64,000 bases of DNA from Shewanella inventionis (GTDB lineage Bacteria; Pseudomonadota; Gammaproteobacteria; Enterobacterales; Shewanellaceae), in assembly GCF_014641855.1 (NCBI RefSeq), contig NZ_BMII01000008.1:1-64000 (forward strand). The letters run 5' to 3'. The notes under the pieces were generated by a model. That model saw nothing but the letters and a program-made list of their open reading frames with translations. It was not told the DNA's origin and did no database searches. Of this stretch, positions 43,569 to 51,889 are shown piece by piece. The position numbers and the translations under genes were made by a program. Every line of letters starts with the position of its first letter. The stretch's first letter is position 1.

Positions 43569-46500
43569 ATGCAATTTTTTGATTTAGGCTCTCTCAAGGC
43601 AGGCGTAGCTCGCCAAGCTTACCAACTCAGCGAAGAGTTGATTGCAGAATATGTGACACTATTGAGTGCAGGTGTATGTTTGCAAATATCTACATCTCAC
43701 GGTAAAGACTCAACAACCATTACCAATGCCGCAATTGAAGCCATGGGACGGGCACTGGCTGGTGGACTTATAGATAAAGACCATCCGTTAGTTATTCTTA
43801 CCGTCGATACATTGCTAGAGCCAGAGCCAATTCAATGTTATGTCGATTATGCACATAAGAATGTTATTAAACGCTGTGAAGAGCTGGGCATTAATGTGCA
43901 TGCCAAAATCGTTACCCCACCTTTTCATCATCAGTTGATGATTTTGTTCGCTAATGCACAAAAGTTAATTGCGACCTCATCATCAGGTCGTTCAGCTGAT
44001 TGTTCAAAAATCTTTAAAGTTGACTCCAATATTCGAGCGTTAAAAGGTATTAAAGCCAGTTTGCCTTTGAAATATCAGCTAGCCCCGTGGGTTTCCGTTG
44101 CTGGGCAACGTTCTGATGAGTCAGCTCGCAGAAGTAGCAATATGTCAAAGCAAGGTGTTAAATCGCTTAAAGCTGATGCATTGCTTACTAAAATGAAGGC
44201 TGAAGGGGTAACCAGTAAAGTGTTTCGTTTCGCTCCTATTGGGGATTGGATGGTTGATGATGTCATTGCCTATTTAACCCATGCCGGTATAGGAATAAAC
44301 AACAAACGCCTCCCTGGAACCGAAATTAAATGCTATGGCGAAAACTTTGGCCTTTTATTGTCGATTTATGGCGAGGGCAGCAATGAACGCTGTGAGCTTG
44401 TCACTTCTGAAGATGAAAAACCAAAGCAAAATGGTTGCGGTAAAATCGCTCGCTTTGGTTGTGTCACTTGCGGCATGGTAAGCGAAGACAAAAGTGCTAA
44501 GGAGCTCAATGAATATACTCGTTGGTCACGATTCGGTGATTCTACATTGCGCTTTCGTGATTATTTGACCCGAGTCAGCGATGATATTAACTGCCGCGCA
44601 TTTCATGCTCGAGCATATGACCGCAGTGGTAATAACAATGTCTTTTTACAGCCAAACGTACTTAAAGCGTCGGTGCTAGAAAAGTTAGTTTGGTACGCGT
44701 CGCAAATTACACTCGATAGTCTAAAGATCCATGAAGATTTCGTGACCCTCTATGAAGCGGGTAATACTGAAAGTGACATCGGTATCAAAGACATCCTGCA
44801 AGATACCTCTCTTACTACTAGCGTTCGTCAGCAATATGTTGAAATGTACACCAATCGCATGCTTAAAGGACCAATGTTTGAGTTGTTCAGTTATAAGCAT
44901 GGGGTGCTGCTTTCGCTACTGTGGTCGTTACACGGCATTACAGCGCTACCATATCGTCCACTCGCGATTTGGGATGCGGTGTTAAAAGGCAAGCGCCTTC
45001 CTTACCCTTTAACCAATGCCGAGCTGAACGCTAAACGCTCTCTGCAAGGGTTACTATCATTCCAAGACGAACTAAGAACGCAATCGATCCCTGATGCTGT
45101 GGTAGCACAATTATTTACGCCTTCTAAATACTCGTTTAATGAATTGAAAACGATGCATGGTGAATTGCTTAATTCATCATACTTAAAAAGCTTGCTTCCT
45201 TTTTCGCTATCTGATTATTGGGCAGATGCTTCTGTGCAGACCCACCAGCAACATGATTTGCAGTTATTTAGCCAAAGCACCAGCGCAAATACCCGTAAAG
45301 TTCGCTTAACGTATCGACTAGATTTGGCCACCAGCAAAGATGTGGTCAATGCAAAATGTTTACAATCCGGTAAGACTATCGACTTAAATGCTAATAAATC
45401 ACTATTGAACGTATGTCTTGATTTGGCCAGGCACAACTATGCAGAAAACGGTAGCGAGGCGGCATTACAAAACAACCAATACCAGCTCGTATCTGACCAT
45501 GAGTTTTCAGATCAAACGTTGTTTACCAGTGATATTGCATACTACAGTGAGCGAAAACGTGCTAAATCAGCTAAAACCCGCCAGTTTTCTGAAAGAAAAC
45601 GCGTATATGACAAATCACTTGGCCGGTATGTGCCTGGTAGGGCATCGCTTAAAATGTATAGCGTCAATGAGCGTGCGTCTGAAGTTGAGCAGCGTATCAA
45701 TACAGTTAGCTATTGGCTTCCTGACTACAAGATTAACCAGTCAATTAATGTAGGAACATCTGAACTAGATGCTAATGATTTATCACTTAATTTTATTTTT
45801 GACGATGAATTATTCACGCTTTGGCTGAATGATGGCGGCATAGACCGTTTGTTGCGTCATCATGACACCGTGTTAACGAATCGAATTATAGACAGAAAGC
45901 CTATTCGCGAGTTTTACGGAACTGGGCCTGTGTACACTATCACCAATACAACCGGTCTTAGTGTCAGTATGCGATTAGAAAGTAACTTTGTTAGCACATT
46001 AAAGCGCACTGAAATATTTCATCAAGCTGGTTTGTTTAATTTAGCCAACATGAAGCTAGAAAGACTATTAGAAATTAACAATATTATTACCATGAATGAG
46101 CACCGGGCACAAAAAGTTGAGCATTTACTAGCAACTCGATTTATTAAACATATCGAACGCCGTAAAATGAAGCAACGCCTTGCAAAAGTTAATGACAATA
46201 TCGCACTTTCTAGCGTGTTGGATAGATTGGGTGAGTTTGCCGGGCACTATCTTCGTATTAGCAAGAGCTTTCTGGCCGCTAAGGTTTATGCTTCATTCAA
46301 CTCAGACGCAGAATTAAGGGCAGCGAAGCTTTCTATGTGGCTAAACGAATATGCCGGTGTGATTTCCGACCCAAACATGGCCCTAAAAACGCTAGCAATC
46401 AAAGATGAGGCTGATGAAATAACCGAGAGTTTTGATGACTTCAACGTGTTTTTAGCTGAATTTTCAAAAAACATCGAAAACATTAAAGTTACTTTAACCG

Positions 46501-47000
46501 ATTTTGCTAGAATACTCGGAATTGCGCTTGATGAACTCATTGGTATGGCCAATAACAGCGCATTAACGCTCAATATCCAAGGTTACAGCTATATTGCTGG
46601 TGGGCAAACGAAAGTGAGTGTTAATGATATTGCGCAATTTGTCAGTTTGCATGTTGAGCGTACTAACCGCCATTTGATTGAACACCATTTAGTTCAAGCT
46701 CTGGCTTATGCAAACCATAATGACTACCTGGGACATGGCATTATTTCAGACATTTCTAGCGCAAACACTGAAGCTAAAAAAAATAAACGCTATGAAAACA
46801 GTATTTATCAATTTCAAAACGCCATGGAAAGATGCGTAATCAAAAACCTTGAGCCATTTAGTGTCTTGCTTAACTATAACCCTACCAGCATTAAAGGGGC
46901 GGCAGTGACGAAGCTTAAAGCCACGGTAAAAACCGCAAAACTAGCGGTGTTAATGAAGAACAATATTAATCAATTTAACACCTTGCTGTCAGCAAGTTGA
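43569..47000 (+). CDS. giant DndC-like PAPS-reductase-family protein with a ~700-aa unknown extension
   Basis: 1143 aa from ATG 43569; the longer frame from 43521 would begin upstream of the predicted transcription start. The PP-loop SHGKDS lies at residues 43-48. WVSVAGQRSDESARRSS near 174-190 and NGCGKIARFGCVTCGMVSED at 288-307 follow, with C290, C298, C301 plus C145 or C275 as likely Fe-S ligands. These are hallmarks of DndC, which with DndD/DndE inserts sulfur into the DNA backbone. DndC is about 500 aa; here residues ~430-1143 are not recognised. A copy of the dispersed palindrome lies at 46483. The call to the DndC/PAPS-reductase family is firm; the substrate is unknown. Confidence 0.82.
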   Translation: MQFFDLGSLKAGVARQAYQLSEELIAEYVTLLSAGVCLQISTSHGKDSTTITNAAIEAMGRALAGGLIDKDHPLVILTVDTLLEPEPIQCYVDYAHKNVIKRCEELGINVHAKIVTPPFHHQLMILFANAQKLIATSSSGRSADCSKIFKVDSNIRALKGIKASLPLKYQLAPWVSVAGQRSDESARRSSNMSKQGVKSLKADALLTKMKAEGVTSKVFRFAPIGDWMVDDVIAYLTHAGIGINNKRLPGTEIKCYGENFGLLLSIYGEGSNERCELVTSEDEKPKQNGCGKIARFGCVTCGMVSEDKSAKELNEYTRWSRFGDSTLRFRDYLTRVSDDINCRAFHARAYDRSGNNNVFLQPNVLKASVLEKLVWYASQITLDSLKIHEDFVTLYEAGNTESDIGIKDILQDTSLTTSVRQQYVEMYTNRMLKGPMFELFSYKHGVLLSLLWSLHGITALPYRPLAIWDAVLKGKRLPYPLTNAELNAKRSLQGLLSFQDELRTQSIPDAVVAQLFTPSKYSFNELKTMHGELLNSSYLKSLLPFSLSDYWADASVQTHQQHDLQLFSQSTSANTRKVRLTYRLDLATSKDVVNAKCLQSGKTIDLNANKSLLNVCLDLARHNYAENGSEAALQNNQYQLVSDHEFSDQTLFTSDIAYYSERKRAKSAKTRQFSERKRVYDKSLGRYVPGRASLKMYSVNERASEVEQRINTVSYWLPDYKINQSINVGTSELDANDLSLNFIFDDELFTLWLNDGGIDRLLRHHDTVLTNRIIDRKPIREFYGTGPVYTITNTTGLSVSMRLESNFVSTLKRTEIFHQAGLFNLANMKLERLLEINNIITMNEHRAQKVEHLLATRFIKHIERRKMKQRLAKVNDNIALSSVLDRLGEFAGHYLRISKSFLAAKVYASFNSDAELRAAKLSMWLNEYAGVISDPNMALKTLAIKDEADEITESFDDFNVFLAEFSKNIENIKVTLTDFARILGIALDELIGMANNSALTLNIQGYSYIAGGQTKVSVNDIAQFVSLHVERTNRHLIEHHLVQALAYANHNDYLGHGIISDISSANTEAKKNKRYENSIYQFQNAMERCVIKNLEPFSVLLNYNPTSIKGAAVTKLKATVKTAKLAVLMKNNINQFNTLLSAS
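46483..46497. promoter_or_regulatory. copy of the dispersed TTAAAGTNACTTTAA palindrome
   Basis: TTAAAGTTACTTTAA lies inside the 3' third of the DndC-like gene, with no promoter nearby. A shorter match, AAAGTTACTTTAA, lies at 48659. Confidence 0.45.
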
Positions 47001-47019
47001 TGAATAAGCAGAGGTTACT

Positions 47020-47487
47020 ATGCGAGTATTAAAAAACCCATTTAAGCCGCTTTCTGAAGAAGAGTTTGTGGCAGTTAAACAATTTATCACAGAGTCTCGA
47101 GATCCTGAGTGTGCAAGAATTATTCACAATGCGTTCATTACCGGTGGCGACATTGATTTATCTGAGATTCGATATCCTTTGAGCCGATATGTCACCAAAG
47201 CATTTGACGTCTTTGTGACAAAAAAGCACGCAATTAATCAATTGAAACGATTCAAACTGGAACCTCCACTAAATGACAACGCTATTGAATTGATTTGCGA
47301 ACTACACAAAAGACCACCAAAAGAGGAATATCAAGCATTATTCAACTTGGTATTTAATAAAGGCATGACGTATACCGAAGCATTGATTGAGCTTGATAAC
47401 GTGATTTTATACCCGAACATTGTACGCGCATGCCAAGCATTCGAAGAAATAGTAAAGCTGATCGTTATTGAAAACAGTAAGGACTAA
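47020..47487 (+). CDS. hypothetical protein cotranscribed with the DndC-like gene
   Basis: 155 aa; GAGG lies 5 nt before the ATG. The sequence is helical, with no motif or family recognised (RYPLSRYVTKAFDVFVTKKHA, YPNIVRACQAFEEIVKL). It starts 20 bp after the DndC-like stop, so it is the second gene of that operon and a candidate partner protein of the large enzyme. Confidence 0.6.
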   Translation: MRVLKNPFKPLSEEEFVAVKQFITESRDPECARIIHNAFITGGDIDLSEIRYPLSRYVTKAFDVFVTKKHAINQLKRFKLEPPLNDNAIELICELHKRPPKEEYQALFNLVFNKGMTYTEALIELDNVILYPNIVRACQAFEEIVKLIVIENSKD

Positions 47488-47625
47488 GCGGGGCGTCGTT
47501 GAATTCATCGGTATAACACACCCATATAATTTAATGTCAAAGCCTTACTCAATTTTTGTCAGGACATTGGCATACTTAACATCAACCCACGGGCTAATAT
47601 TGGGGTGATTTTGTTTATAATAATA

Positions 47626-47726
47626 TATCAATTAAGGGTTGCGTTTTGGTTGGAGTTAACTTACTATTAAGTAAGTTAATTAAGTGGCGCCTACGACACG
47701 CCTATATCTAAAACGAGGTTCACCGT
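47626..47726 (+). promoter_or_regulatory. promoter, operator and leader of the 47727-49135 operon
   Basis: The GCAACCC element (reverse orientation TATCAATTAAGGGTTGC, 47626-47642) covers the -35 TTGCGT (47639-47644); -10 is TACTAT (47662-47667), 17 bp apart. An inverted repeat, TTAACTTACT-ATTA-AGTAAGTTAA (47656-47679), overlaps the -10. The leader then shows GGCGCCTACGACACGCC, closely similar to the leader at 49205-49225. The rest of 47488-47625 holds nothing I can support. Confidence 0.7.
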
Positions 47727-48278
47727 ATGAGTTCTGATATTGTTAAAAATTTCTGCGTTAATGCTTTACCAAGAGAATTAACATCATCATATAGCGACAA
47801 AGATTTGTATGTTATTTTTTGCCGGGCAAGAGGCGCGAATGATTACCTTGTTAGATGGAATACGAAAGTAGAATGGATTGGGCCTAAAGATGAACTGCAT
47901 CATTATTGCTCTGTGATGGCTGAGCAATTTGATGATGGACTTTATCAATCTGATGGAATCGAGTTTGAATCTAATGGGGCTTCATTCACTTCACACATAC
48001 AGTCTTTGATAAACAAAGCAACCCCATTAACTGACAAGACAATCTTGGATTATAAACTTCAGAGCCTTAGTATTTCTGAATCGATTTATTTAATTGCTTT
48101 TCCGATAGCCAAGCGCCTTCTATTTAAGCGCCACCCAAACCCTACACGTAATGAATTCGTCACCTTAGCAAACACTATTGATGAGCTTACTGAGCTTTTC
48201 AGCCTATGCCATGTCGCCAGTGTTGTGAACGATGACCCTGTTCATTGTTGGTACTACCGACCAAATATAGTTAGTTAA
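47727..48278 (+). CDS. hypothetical protein
   Basis: 183 aa, GAGG 8 nt upstream of the ATG. Mixed alpha/beta with acidic patches (YSDKDLYVIFCRARGANDYLVRW at the start). No family recognised. It is the first gene after an operator-type promoter shared with the sulfur-modification genes. Its stop is followed by a compact terminator within 20 bp. Confidence 0.6.
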   Translation: MSSDIVKNFCVNALPRELTSSYSDKDLYVIFCRARGANDYLVRWNTKVEWIGPKDELHHYCSVMAEQFDDGLYQSDGIEFESNGASFTSHIQSLINKATPLTDKTILDYKLQSLSISESIYLIAFPIAKRLLFKRHPNPTRNEFVTLANTIDELTELFSLCHVASVVNDDPVHCWYYRPNIVS

Positions 48279-48290
48279 TGTTTGAGCAAG

Positions 48291-48313
48291 GCCACCCTTT
48301 GGTGGCTTTTTTT
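48291..48313 (+). terminator. terminator after the 183-aa gene
   Basis: GCCACC-CTTT-GGTGGC followed by T7. It lies before the start of the methyltransferase-like gene at 48374, so that gene is either read through or has an unseen promoter. Confidence 0.8.
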
Positions 48314-48373
48314 CATGGATTTACTCCTTTGCCCGTTCTAATCGCTAACACTGACCAGTTTTATGAGGTTTAT

Positions 48374-49135
48374 ATGAATCAACTTATTACAGTTCATCTC
48401 ATCGAATCACTTTGCCAAAAACGCGACCAGTTACTAAATGCATTTGAAGCACAGATCAATGCGGTACGCTTGTGCCATCAAATCACTTCAGAAATTGATG
48501 ATATTATACCTACGCATGCAGATGCCACTTATGACTACATGAGTATTGTTTTCATGCAATTTAAAGATGTGTTGAAAGAAAGCCGCCCTCGGGTCTGTGT
48601 TGTCGCGGTAAGCAATGGGCTACCTGAGTTAGAACTATCTAAGTTAAAGCCACCAGCCAAAGTTACTTTAACCCCATTACAACAATATCTTGAGTACATT
48701 CCCCTCGATGCCCCACTGTGGCGTACAATGGATCACATTAAACGAAAGGTGAATGAACCTGCACTAAACTTTAAAAACATGCTCTACACGGGATGTGAAA
48801 CGCTTATCTCCTGTATTACTGCCACGTATGCCGCACATCGAGTGGGCGCCCCTATGCTGTTACACCCAACAAACCCCGATTTACAGAGACAATTGACCCC
48901 TAAAGAGCACGCCTCAATTCGGCAGTTACCAGATTCACTTGAAATGGCTGTTATGGAATTTGCATACGGAAATAATCCGCTAGTAAGCAAATTAGGCTCA
49001 GCCAGTGCCGTCCACCGCATGCTTGGTAATAGCGTATCAAAGAAAGTTTGGGTTCAAATAGGGAGCCACTTAGGGCATTACCTTGCTGGGTTAATTAACT
49101 ACGCTTTGCCGCTACCTTTAAATCAGAAAATATAA
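48374..49135 (+). CDS. fragmentary C5-cytosine methyltransferase-like protein
   Basis: 253 aa from ATG 48374 (GAGG 5 nt upstream); the longer frame from 48278 would contain the terminator. Residues ~70-80 (RPRVCVVAVS) resemble motif VIII of C5 DNA methyltransferases, ~176-190 (LTPKEHASIRQLPD) motif IX and ~214-222 (RMLGNSVSKKV) motif X. Motifs I (FxGxG), IV (PCQ) and VI (ENV) are missing; the first ~65 residues are unrelated and helical. It therefore keeps a target-recognition region without a catalytic site, so it may act as a DNA-binding or regulatory subunit, or be a decayed enzyme. Confidence 0.6.
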   Translation: MNQLITVHLIESLCQKRDQLLNAFEAQINAVRLCHQITSEIDDIIPTHADATYDYMSIVFMQFKDVLKESRPRVCVVAVSNGLPELELSKLKPPAKVTLTPLQQYLEYIPLDAPLWRTMDHIKRKVNEPALNFKNMLYTGCETLISCITATYAAHRVGAPMLLHPTNPDLQRQLTPKEHASIRQLPDSLEMAVMEFAYGNNPLVSKLGSASAVHRMLGNSVSKKVWVQIGSHLGHYLAGLINYALPLPLNQKI

Positions 49136-49144
49136 CCGCAAATA

Positions 49145-49244
49145 TATCAATTAAGGGTTGCGCTCGGTGTGTTTTTCACCTATCATTTATTCAGTTAATC
49201 AAACGGCGCTTGCGACCCGCCATGACTAGAGAACGAGGCTGATA
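49145..49244 (+). promoter_or_regulatory. promoter, operator and leader of the 49245-50385 operon
   Basis: TATCAATTAAGGGTTGC (49145-49161) covers the -35 TTGCGC (49158-49163); -10 TATCAT (49181-49186) is 17 bp further. The leader contains GGCGCTTGCGACCCGCC, matching the leader of the previous operon in position and fold. Confidence 0.7.
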
Positions 49245-49820
49245 ATGAATCAATCATTTACATTAAAGTGTGACAACGATGAACTTGGCGATGTGGAAGG
49301 TTATGTTGTTAACAATACCGGGTTAGGTTTAGCGCTTCATTTTGATGGTTATTCTGACCATTGCAGTGCCGACAATACCGGTATTCCTGTTTATTTAGAA
49401 AAGTATGAAGGTGAGCTGCGTGTCCTCGTTTATGCGGATATCAATCAGGAGGAACCAACTCATGTTATTTCGCTTGAAGGCGCTCATGTCACTAAACGTA
49501 ATGAGAGCGTAGAGCCTACTGCTGTAACAACAGAATCACCAGTAGCGGCTTATTTTAAAGCGTCTCAAGTTCAAAGAATTATTGACATCAACATGACTGA
49601 TTTTTTCGATTACGATGTCACAGATGAAGTATCTGAATGGGCTTGGATAGAGCAGTACGCATCTTATGATTTCCGTGGGAACGGAGAGTCAGGCATCAAT
49701 GATTACATATTAAATTTGGCAAATGACTTTGATGACATTCCTGGTGGTTTTTTGGCTGAACTCATCGAAACTGCAAGAGCTAACAATGTTCATTACATAC
49801 TGTTTAATCAAGGCTGTTAA
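49245..49820 (+). CDS. hypothetical acidic protein
   Basis: 191 aa. The N-terminal ~85 residues look like a beta-rich domain (FTLKCDNDELGDVEGYVV...YEGELRVLVYADI). A linker of Thr/Val (VEPTAVTTESPVA) joins an acidic helical C-terminal part (SEWAWIEQYASYDF..DFDDIPGGF). No recognised family. First gene of an operon under the GCAACCC element. Function unknown. Confidence 0.6.
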   Translation: MNQSFTLKCDNDELGDVEGYVVNNTGLGLALHFDGYSDHCSADNTGIPVYLEKYEGELRVLVYADINQEEPTHVISLEGAHVTKRNESVEPTAVTTESPVAAYFKASQVQRIIDINMTDFFDYDVTDEVSEWAWIEQYASYDFRGNGESGINDYILNLANDFDDIPGGFLAELIETARANNVHYILFNQGC

Positions 49821-49875
49821 GCCGAGAGTATGATTGACGTAAACCTGCGATAACACAACTTTGAATGAGGTTCAC

Positions 49876-50136
49876 ATGACTTTTCCATCTGACTTAACCA
49901 CAACAGATTCTAATGAGTATTCTAAAGCACCCGACACTCTTATTGTCAGAAAAGTATATGGTTCCAACGATCATTTGAACTTCCTAGTGAAAAAAGAGCG
50001 TTGGGATGAATTGATTGCAGATTATGAAGATACAGAAATGGCAATTACTGAGCTGATATGTCGTTCTGAGGCAAAAAAGATAGGTATGGACTTCGAGCCT
50101 GACATTGAAGTCATTATTGAGGAGCATCGAATCTAA
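49876..50136 (+). CDS. small acidic hypothetical protein
   Basis: 86 aa from ATG 49876 (GAGG 5-6 nt upstream; the upstream TTG is less likely). Acidic, with an antitoxin-like size and charge, but no recognised DNA-binding motif. The following gene starts at the base after its stop, so the pair is tightly coupled. Confidence 0.55.
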   Translation: MTFPSDLTTTDSNEYSKAPDTLIVRKVYGSNDHLNFLVKKERWDELIADYEDTEMAITELICRSEAKKIGMDFEPDIEVIIEEHRI

Positions 50137-50385
50137 ATGGCGTTCATTACTAGAACTGGAAAGTTTGATTACAATGAGTTTGTAAAATCTTTGGCAATGA
50201 AATGTGAAAGTGGACAGGTATTATCACCGAGATGTTCAAGAGAAACCTTCATGCATGGTAATCCCGATAAAGCGGATGTGGCTATGAAGAAGCTCCGATT
50301 CGCCTTTGAAACGATTATTGCCAATCGTGTTGACTTTAAGCGTAAACGGTCAGATGCTGGTGGATATGAGTATTTAAAACTCTAA
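50137..50385 (+). CDS. small hypothetical protein coupled to the previous gene
   Basis: 82 aa with a basic C-terminus (IIANRVDFKRKRSDAGGYEYLKL). No recognised family. It directly follows the acidic 86-aa gene with no gap and is followed by a strong terminator, so the two probably form a complex. The acidic/basic pair could be a toxin-antitoxin unit, but no motif supports that. Confidence 0.5.
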   Translation: MAFITRTGKFDYNEFVKSLAMKCESGQVLSPRCSRETFMHGNPDKADVAMKKLRFAFETIIANRVDFKRKRSDAGGYEYLKL

Positions 50386-50390
50386 ATTAG

Positions 50391-50415
50391 AAAAACAGGC
50401 ATAGCCTGTTTTTTT
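50391..50415 (+). terminator. terminator of the 49245-50385 operon
   Basis: AAAAACAGGC-ATA-GCCTGTTTTT followed by further T residues. Confidence 0.9.
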
Positions 50416-50513
50416 ATATTGATTTGGTTACAACTATACAAGAGTCCCATTAGGGATTATAATTACCATTGCAGACCAATAGGGTCATGCGTATAACGGT
50501 AAAAGAGGTAGTT

Positions 50514-50927
50514 ATGAGTGTATCAAAAACCAACCCTAATACTATTGATTTTTCAGATCCTAAGATTTCAGAAGCAGGCTTTAAGTCTGCATGTAATATC
50601 ATGATGAAATGGGGTTGTAAGGTCAATGATATGCAATCCATTTTACGAATTAGTAAATCACGCTTCTTTGAATACAAGTCAGGTAAACAAACCGGGTTTG
50701 TACTTGATAAGGATCAGTTGACTAGGGTCAGCTACATCTTAAACATTCATTCGGCACTAAGAGTGTATTTTAGTAACCCAGATAACGTATATGGTTTTAT
50801 GAATATGGTTAATGGCAATCCATTTTTTAGCGGCCGCAAACCAATCGATATCATCAAAGGTGGAAATATAATCGACATTTACGAAGTATTTTGTCGTATT
50901 GATAACATGCGCAGTGGAGGGCGGTAG
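50514..50927 (+). CDS. Xre/MbcA-ParS-type antitoxin of a RES toxin
   Basis: 137 aa from ATG 50514 (GAGG 5 nt upstream). The middle part, VNDMQSILRISKSRFFEYKSGKQ, is a helix-turn-helix. The C-terminus ends NPFFSGRKPIDIIKGGNIIDIYEVFCRID, the toxin-binding domain (DUF2384) of RES antitoxins. A small operator, TCCC-ATTA-GGGA (50445-50456), lies upstream next to a TATAAT (50459-50464). It starts 3 bp before the RES gene, as in other RES-Xre pairs. It neutralises the toxin and represses the operon. Confidence 0.82.
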   Translation: MSVSKTNPNTIDFSDPKISEAGFKSACNIMMKWGCKVNDMQSILRISKSRFFEYKSGKQTGFVLDKDQLTRVSYILNIHSALRVYFSNPDNVYGFMNMVNGNPFFSGRKPIDIIKGGNIIDIYEVFCRIDNMRSGGR

Positions 50928-50930
50928 ATA

Positions 50931-51605
50931 GTGAACTTGGATAAACAAAAAGCTTATAGGCTAATCAACTCTAAATTTCCACCTATCGCTATTTTTGATG
51001 ATTCGGCTGATGAGGAGGATTTTGAGTATTTATATGCATTGCAAAGCCTTACTAACCCTAGATTGCAAAATGAGACTGGCGATATTAGCCTTATTCCTCT
51101 GTCTGACATCCCTTATGGTATTAAAGGTTGTTCCTATGCCACAGCACCGTTTACGCATATCAACAAGTCTGGCACTCGATTTTCTAATGCCGACTTTGGA
51201 TTATTATACCTGGCAGAGAACTGGGAAACCGCAATCGCTGAAACGCTGCACCATACTCAAGCTATTTTAACTAATATTCCAGACTTGCATTTCGACGTAA
51301 TCGTTATGCGTGGCTTAGTGGCAAGTTTCAGTGGAAATGTACTTGATATTCGTGCAGACACTCTTGATACAATGAATTCCTCCCCTATATATGATGAACA
51401 TGATTATTCATTTTCACAACTTTTTGGCGCAAAGTACAGGGGGGTTTATGATGGATTATTATATACTTCAGTGCGAAATCCCATGTCTGACTGCTACGCC
51501 TTATATACACCTAAATTGATTCATGAAATAATTCAATCAACGCACTATGAATACATATGGGACGGGAATTTTATAAGTGTGAGGCAAATTTCATCAGCTA
51601 CATGA
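50931..51605 (+). CDS. RES-domain NAD-degrading toxin
   Basis: 224 aa from GTG 50931. RES signature residues are seen in FTHINKSGTRFSNADFGLLYLAENWETAIAETLHH and in the C-terminal YDGLLYTSVRNP...CYALYTP. RES toxins degrade NAD+ when free of antitoxin and act as plasmid maintenance systems. It lies inside the island, next to the second replicon. The following 284 bp, up to 51889, hold no supported gene. Confidence 0.85.
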   Translation: MNLDKQKAYRLINSKFPPIAIFDDSADEEDFEYLYALQSLTNPRLQNETGDISLIPLSDIPYGIKGCSYATAPFTHINKSGTRFSNADFGLLYLAENWETAIAETLHHTQAILTNIPDLHFDVIVMRGLVASFSGNVLDIRADTLDTMNSSPIYDEHDYSFSQLFGAKYRGVYDGLLYTSVRNPMSDCYALYTPKLIHEIIQSTHYEYIWDGNFISVRQISSAT

Positions 51606-51889
51606 CCCCAAAGGTAGTTTATTTATTCATCATGGCTACAATACCAAGCTTGATTCTATGAGGAAGGGATTTCTTTATGGAATAATGAACACATGCTTCA
51701 TCATCACAAGCTAATGACCATCGTATGTCGTCGATGCTTTTCTCTAACCAACTTATTACACTTTTCATTTGGCAAACCCTCTGGCTGTTCTTGCAACTTG
51801 GTCCTGATAATAAACGGTACTAAATCGTTAGGCTTAGATAGCATTTATTTTACACTAAGAATCAACGATAAACGAAATACCCTGAACGA

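Noticed and set aside
41920-47000. A complete canonical dnd phosphorothioation system
   Set aside because: Only DndB-like and DndC-like proteins were found; no DndD ATPase, DndE, DndA desulfurase or DndFGH restriction genes are in the window.
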